Assembly (NCBI GenBank): GCA_025454925.1
Contig: JALONM010000035.1
Span: 1-37,831 of the forward strand
Direction of reading: 5' to 3'
DNA: 37,831 bases
Source: Cytophagaceae bacterium
Lineage (GTDB): Bacteria > Bacteroidota > Bacteroidia > Cytophagales > Cytophagaceae
Below the pieces are notes generated by a model. The model did no database searches. It saw nothing but the letters and a program-made list of their open reading frames with translations, and had not been told where the DNA came from. Shown here one piece after another: positions 33,610 through 37,831 of this stretch (its first letter is position 1; each line of letters begins with the position of its first letter). The position numbers and the translations under genes were made by a program.

Positions 33610-34370
33610 TGGCTATGTCCCAAAATAAAAAAAAGGAACTGGGATTTATCGGCTTTGGTAGTTTCGGTCAATTTATAATTCCGCATTTACGTCCACACTT
33701 TCAGATATCGGTATTTGACCGCATGGACTTAAGTCAACGGGCTCAGGAATTAGGCGTTGAGTGGTCTACAATTGAACGAGTGTCCTCTTGCGAAATGGTG
33801 GCCTTGGCAGTTCCGGTTCAGTTCCTCGAAGAAGTATTAATCGAAATTACACCTTTTATAAAGCCTGATGCTTTGATCATGGATTTATCATCCGTAAAGG
33901 TAAAACCTGTGCAGCTTATGTTGAAGTATTTGCCGGCTTCGGTAGATGTGGTAGGAACTCATCCGCTATTCGGTCCTCAGAGTGGTAAGCATGGCATCGC
34001 TGGTTTAAATATGGTGGTCAGTCCGGTAAGAGGAAGCAGGGCACAAGAAGTAATGAGGTTTTTTTCCCAATACCTCAAGTTGAATGTTTTGGAAAGAACG
34101 CCCGAAAACCATGACCGTCAAATGGCTTATGTGCAAGCTCTGACGCACTTTGTCGGGAGAGCGGTTAATGCCATGGATATTCCGGATGTGGAACAAAAAA
34201 CCCCAGCCTATCAATATTTACTGGACATCAAAAGAAATTTAGGACAGGATTCCTGGGATTTATTTTTTACTATTGAAAATGAAAATCCATTCGCCAAAGA
34301 TATTCGCGAACAATTCCTGAAAGAACTTCATCAACTTCAGGGTATGTTGGAAGATAAAGCGAAACAGTAG
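33609..34370 (+). CDS. tyrA: Prephenate dehydrogenase
   Basis: This 253-residue enzyme oxidatively decarboxylates prephenate to 4-hydroxyphenylpyruvate, for tyrosine synthesis. The N-terminal Rossmann motif is GFIGFGSFG (12-20), followed by a conserved VALAVPV segment, and the catalytic region is GTHPLFGPQSGKHG (about 116-129). The helical C-terminal half (YVQALTHFVGRA…) is typical of TyrA. It is shorter than fused chorismate mutase–TyrA proteins and has no ACT domain, so feedback control by tyrosine through ACT is unlikely. Arogenate specificity is possible. It is coupled to the membrane protein upstream. Confidence 0.88.
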   Translation: MAMSQNKKKELGFIGFGSFGQFIIPHLRPHFQISVFDRMDLSQRAQELGVEWSTIERVSSCEMVALAVPVQFLEEVLIEITPFIKPDALIMDLSSVKVKPVQLMLKYLPASVDVVGTHPLFGPQSGKHGIAGLNMVVSPVRGSRAQEVMRFFSQYLKLNVLERTPENHDRQMAYVQALTHFVGRAVNAMDIPDVEQKTPAYQYLLDIKRNLGQDSWDLFFTIENENPFAKDIREQFLKELHQLQGMLEDKAKQ

Positions 34371-34435
34371 AAAATGATTTTAGTCAGTTTTTTAATTGGT
34401 TGGAACCTAAGGGAGCCATCCTATGTTCCGACTAC

Positions 34436-35005
34436 ATGAAATTCGAACAATATGTACATTACTTTGAATCCATTTTAAAGGATTCAAATCCTCCGGAGCC
34501 CTATCATCAACAGGATTATTTTCATTACGCCAAATTGAATTGGGCCCGCATGAACCGCTGGTTAAAAACAGCTGTGCTCGATCCGGAGTTATTGAAATTA
34601 ATGGCAAACTTACCATCGCAGCAATGGATTGTAATTACCGAACCCTGGTGTGGCGATGCCTCCCACATTGTACCTTTTTTGCATTTGTTGGCCTCCAACA
34701 ATCCAGCCATTCAGGTTGAATATGAGCTTCGCGATTCAGAGCCCTTCCGAATTCAGCAATATCTTACCAAAGGAGGGAAGGCCATTCCAAAACTGATTGT
34801 GAAGGATAGCTCAGGAACGGATTTGTTTAGTTGGGGACCAAGACCCGAAGCCTGTCAGGTGCTCTACGATCAGCTCAAACAGCAAGAGGCTGATTTTGAA
34901 ACGATAAAGTTGGAATTGCAGAAATGGTATAACCACGATCAAGGCAAACATATTCAAGAAGAGCTGCGTAAACTTTTCGAAGGTATTTCTTTAGAAAAGT
35001 ACTAA
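34436..35005 (+). CDS. Thioredoxin-family protein with single active-site Cys
   Basis: This 189-residue protein has no signal peptide, so it is probably cytoplasmic. The thioredoxin-like core has the motif TEPWCGDASHIVP, with Cys72 but no second Cys three residues later (CGDA), matching the thioredoxin-like family of Pfam PF14595. The rest is helical and charged (LYDQLKQQEADFETIKLELQKW). ATG 34436 is used because it begins MKFEQYVHYF; a TTG at 34400 would add 12 residues. It follows prephenate dehydrogenase by 65 bp and is likely in the same operon. Its role is unknown; a monothiol site argues against plain disulfide reduction. Confidence 0.82.
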   Translation: MKFEQYVHYFESILKDSNPPEPYHQQDYFHYAKLNWARMNRWLKTAVLDPELLKLMANLPSQQWIVITEPWCGDASHIVPFLHLLASNNPAIQVEYELRDSEPFRIQQYLTKGGKAIPKLIVKDSSGTDLFSWGPRPEACQVLYDQLKQQEADFETIKLELQKWYNHDQGKHIQEELRKLFEGISLEKY

Positions 35006-35229
35006 TCTATGATTCATTGTAAATAAGATTGGTTTAAATGTTTGTTGTTGAAGTGCTACTTTTTATTAAAACACTTCGAATAGAATCAGTATTTATATCA
35101 TATATTGTTTTTTAACTGTAAAATGGTGCCTGGGCTTGACTGTTAGAGGTTGGTTGTGGATATAAAACATTCACATTTTTATTCAAATTCGGATGGCTTT
35201 GTGCATATTTCGATAAAATCATATTCTGT

Positions 35230-37647
35230 ATGCAACGGATACTTTTGTCGTTAGCTCTTTTTCTTACTTTATCTTCATCAGGGGCTGTATTCACGGTTAC
35301 GAATACTAATACCACCGGAGCAGGCTCCTTACAACAGGCGATTCTGGATGCAAATGCTTTGGCTGGGGCAGACACGATTGTTTTCAATATTACAGGAACA
35401 GCTCCCTTTATCATAAACCTGGGGGGAAGTACATTGGCTTCCATTAACCAGGCTACCTTTGTGAATGGGGCTTCCCAGACAGGTTTTACAGGTGTCCCTC
35501 TTATCGAAATTCGAGGGGCAGGGGGCCCGGGCCTGGATTTAATCCCTTCTGCATCCGGGAGCGAAATACTTGGCCTCGCCATTACAGGAGGGGCTGCCAT
35601 GGGGATCAATCTGCAGGCTTCCAACACCAGGATTCATGGATGTTATATTGGTCTGCGCACCGATGGCACCACCGCCGGAGGTAATGCCGCCATGGGAATA
35701 AATATTTCCAACGTTACCAATGTTAGAATTGGAGGAACCTATAAAAACGTAATTGCCAACAGTGGATCCCATGGTGTTTCATTGCTGAATGTTACGGCAT
35801 CGTATCTCTTTAATAATATAATCGGTCTCTCGGCGAATGGTCTTACGCCGGCTCCCAACCAAAATGGTATAAATGCGGATAATGCTCCGTTGTTAAAAAT
35901 TGGTGGTACTTCTTCCGATTCCATGAATATTATTAGTGGCAATCGAGCTAATGGAATTGAAGTAGGAAATAACCTTTTCGGTCCCGTTATTCAAGGCAAC
36001 TACATTGGCTGCGCCAGCAATGGAACTGCCGATGTCGGCAATACACTTCATGGTATTTATCTGAACAATATTTCAAGTGCCTTAATCGGAGGCACCGGTG
36101 CTAGTACCCGAAATGTAATTTCAGGTAACAATGGACAAGGGATTGAACTTGTAAATTCACCTAAAACCAAAGTCCAATCCAATTATATTGGTGTTTCATC
36201 GAACGGATTGCTGGCACTTGGCAATAGTGGTAACGCAGTACAGCTTACCAATTCAAGAGAGTGCGTGATAGGCGGCGATCGTGCCACGCAAGGAAATGTA
36301 CTCTCCAATTGTGGCGCTGGTTTTAACGACGAAGGAAATTCTAAATATCTGATTTTTCAGGGGAATATAGTAGGCGCTGATAAAGATGGATTTCAGGATT
36401 TTGGAAATACAGTAATTGGTGTCATCATCAAAAGTGATTCTGCCCTTATTGGAGGAGAAACGCCTGCATTCGGAAATATTATAGTGCATACTAAAATTTT
36501 GTGTGGCATTTTACTGGGTAATTCTAGTTATAATAAAGTCAAATACAATTTGATTGGTCTCAATCCGGATTCTGCGGATGCAGGGAACGAAGGCGATGGA
36601 ATTAATGTGGGGGTAGAATTGGCTGGACAATCAGCAAGAAATAATCTTATTGAATACAATGCCATCGCATTCAATAAAAGGAATGGAATTGCCATTGGAG
36701 ACGCTCTTAATGCTACAAATTCTACTAATGAATTTAACAATACCGTTCAATACAACCACATTTTCTGTAATACACTCAAAGGGATTAATCTCAACAGGGC
36801 GAATAGCAATGACTGGGGAAATAATGGTAGACCTGCTCCGGTGATCAATTCAGCACTTTCCAACGATACGATGTTGGTAGGCTTTCCTTCTGGCTTAACT
36901 GCGAACGATCGTATTGATGTGTATAGAATGAGCGATTGCATATCCTGCGATAATAATCCGCAAGGAAGATACTATGTGGGAACTACCCAGGTAAATGCCG
37001 ATGGAAGCTGGAGTTATCGCCCGGGAATTTCCTTGGAAGGTTCTCTGGTGGCGGTAGCTACCGATGTGAATGGTAACTCTTCTGAATTTTCATTGTGTTA
37101 TACGCCTTGCAAGGCCACCGTTTCACTGGAAAAAGAAGAAGCTTTTTTCTATTTAAAAGATCATTCAGAGCAAACCTTGGCCCTTCAGGTGCAACCTCAG
37201 TTTAGCAATTTAAGTCCGCTGCCAGGTCAAATTTACTGGATGCTTAATACGAATGACACCAGTATGTTTGCCAGTAAAACCAATTCCAAAACGTGGTCGG
37301 TAGGCGTCTCTGCGCCCGCAGAAATTACCGCAGGTGTCAATCAAATAGTAGTGGTAGTAAGGCAGGGTGCCTGCATGGACACTGCACAGATGAACGTGAG
37401 AGTTCTATACATTCCCAATTTAATTACTCCCAATGGTGATGGTAAAAATGATCAATGGGTGTTATCGAATGCGCCTGGCTTGTATGAGGTGCATATTTAC
37501 AACCGCTGGGGAGATAAAGTATACGATCATTCGGATTATACCAATGGCTTTAATGCCGGAAGTTTAAGCGATGGAAATTACTTTTATGAAATAATAGAGA
37601 AGAAAGAAGGAGAGCGCTACAAAGGTTGGTTGCAGATTCTTCGATAA
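35230..37647 (+). CDS. Large exported beta-helix protein with type B T9SS tag
   Basis: This 805-residue surface protein has a signal peptide (MQRILLSLALFLTLSSSGAV). Its N-terminus (FTVTNTNTTGAGSLQQAILD) closely parallels that of the protein at 24643, and the body repeats the same beta-helix units ('IGGT…RNVISGN…NYIGV', about ten turns to about residue 570). The C-terminal part differs: an Ig-like region (about 620-715) and then a type B (CHU_C-like) T9SS tag from IPNLITPNGDGKND, with YNRWGDKVYD and GNYFYEI. Type B tags often anchor the protein differently from type A. It has its own strong terminator. No enzyme site can be seen, so an adhesin-like role is a guess. Confidence 0.9.
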   Translation: MQRILLSLALFLTLSSSGAVFTVTNTNTTGAGSLQQAILDANALAGADTIVFNITGTAPFIINLGGSTLASINQATFVNGASQTGFTGVPLIEIRGAGGPGLDLIPSASGSEILGLAITGGAAMGINLQASNTRIHGCYIGLRTDGTTAGGNAAMGINISNVTNVRIGGTYKNVIANSGSHGVSLLNVTASYLFNNIIGLSANGLTPAPNQNGINADNAPLLKIGGTSSDSMNIISGNRANGIEVGNNLFGPVIQGNYIGCASNGTADVGNTLHGIYLNNISSALIGGTGASTRNVISGNNGQGIELVNSPKTKVQSNYIGVSSNGLLALGNSGNAVQLTNSRECVIGGDRATQGNVLSNCGAGFNDEGNSKYLIFQGNIVGADKDGFQDFGNTVIGVIIKSDSALIGGETPAFGNIIVHTKILCGILLGNSSYNKVKYNLIGLNPDSADAGNEGDGINVGVELAGQSARNNLIEYNAIAFNKRNGIAIGDALNATNSTNEFNNTVQYNHIFCNTLKGINLNRANSNDWGNNGRPAPVINSALSNDTMLVGFPSGLTANDRIDVYRMSDCISCDNNPQGRYYVGTTQVNADGSWSYRPGISLEGSLVAVATDVNGNSSEFSLCYTPCKATVSLEKEEAFFYLKDHSEQTLALQVQPQFSNLSPLPGQIYWMLNTNDTSMFASKTNSKTWSVGVSAPAEITAGVNQIVVVVRQGACMDTAQMNVRVLYIPNLITPNGDGKNDQWVLSNAPGLYEVHIYNRWGDKVYDHSDYTNGFNAGSLSDGNYFYEIIEKKEGERYKGWLQILR

Positions 37648-37670
37648 CTTCTCTAACTGGCATTTGATAA

Positions 37671-37710
37671 AAATCCTTCTTTAGAAAAAACTAAAGAAGG
37701 ATTTTTTTTT
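37671..37710 (+). terminator. Strong intrinsic terminator of the type B T9SS gene
   Basis: AAATCCTTCTTTAG (37671-37684) pairs perfectly with CTAAAGAAGGATTT (37691-37704), loop AAAAAA, then more T. It lies 23 bp after the stop codon. Confidence 0.95.
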
Positions 37711-37743
37711 GATCAAGTTTTACTCTCGATTATTTAACCCTAA

Positions 37744-37831
37744 TTTTTCAATAGAAATTCTTCTATTGAAAAACGACTACTAAAATCAAGGGCTTGAGAA
37801 GGAATCGAATAAAAGAAATTCTTTTCTAAGC
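37744..37831. repeat. Dispersed repeat, copy 3 (cut by window end)
   Basis: Positions 37751-37831 match 6-86 with one mismatch. A perfect 13-bp stem (37744-37756/37761-37773, loop ATTC) opens this copy; copy 1 keeps only part of the left arm. The window ends at the base equivalent to 86 of copy 1. Confidence 0.85.

Noticed and set aside
35112-35627. Minus-strand 171-codon frame over the start of the type B T9SS gene
   Set aside because: It is an antisense shadow of the signal peptide and beta-helix codons, with no domain or start context.
1-37831. CRISPR array, phage, integrase or toxin–antitoxin system
   Set aside because: No regular spacer-repeat pattern, recombinase signature or typical two-gene small-protein pair was found on either strand.

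Overview
The window looks like a stretch of chromosome from a free-living member of the Bacteroidota. The evidence is: several very large exported proteins ending in type IX secretion (T9SS) sorting domains of both type A and type B; promoters of the TTTG / TAnnTTTG kind in front of a tRNA-Gln gene and dprA; few Shine-Dalgarno motifs; and the tRNA-Gln–prs–rplY cluster. I cannot place it more finely. There is no prophage, integron, CRISPR array or recognisable transposase. Both ends of the window carry copies of one dispersed repeat, so it may be an assembly contig that broke at repeats.

Layout. 1-3300: repeat copy 1, a DEAD-box helicase with a long structured leader, and kdsB. 3314-6583: a 1089-residue exported RCC1-repeat protein with a T9SS tag. 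6600-7100: a terminator, a perfect 26-bp-arm palindrome and repeat copy 2. 7150-8646: a minus-strand operon of two tandem exported thioredoxin-fold proteins and a small T9SS-tagged protein. 8759-10279: a divergent pair (outer-membrane-barrel-like protein and Crp/Fnr regulator), each interrupted by a single in-frame TAA. 10450-13106: a small membrane protein, then a four-gene operon ending in mogA and containing a TlpA-like lipoprotein. 13549-21601: housekeeping and DNA-uptake genes (rel, dprA, a helix-hairpin-helix outer membrane protein, a J-domain membrane protein, an RhlE-type helicase). 21700-22050: a gene-free segment with a good promoter and several nested helices, the best candidate for an undescribed RNA. 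22080-23925: rplY, prs and tRNA-Gln under one clear promoter. 24643-27789: a 1048-residue beta-helix protein with a type A T9SS tag. 27876-29946: rhomboid protease, exported MsrA, lipoprotein. 30116-31177: another T9SS protein whose signal peptide lacks a normal start codon. 31410-35005: phosphohexomutase, a membrane protein, prephenate dehydrogenase and a thioredoxin-like protein in one operon. 35230-37647: a beta-helix paralogue carrying a type B tag, then a strong terminator and repeat copy 3.

Themes. Surface display through T9SS dominates (five tagged proteins). Thiol/redox functions recur (four thioredoxin-fold proteins plus MsrA). Stress and RNA functions (Rel, two DEAD-box helicases, L25/Ctc, J-domain protein) fill the conserved part. 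The most notable oddities are the two one-stop pseudogenes, three genes with missing or unusual start codons, the possible RNA at 21766-22042, and the repeat family that frames the window.
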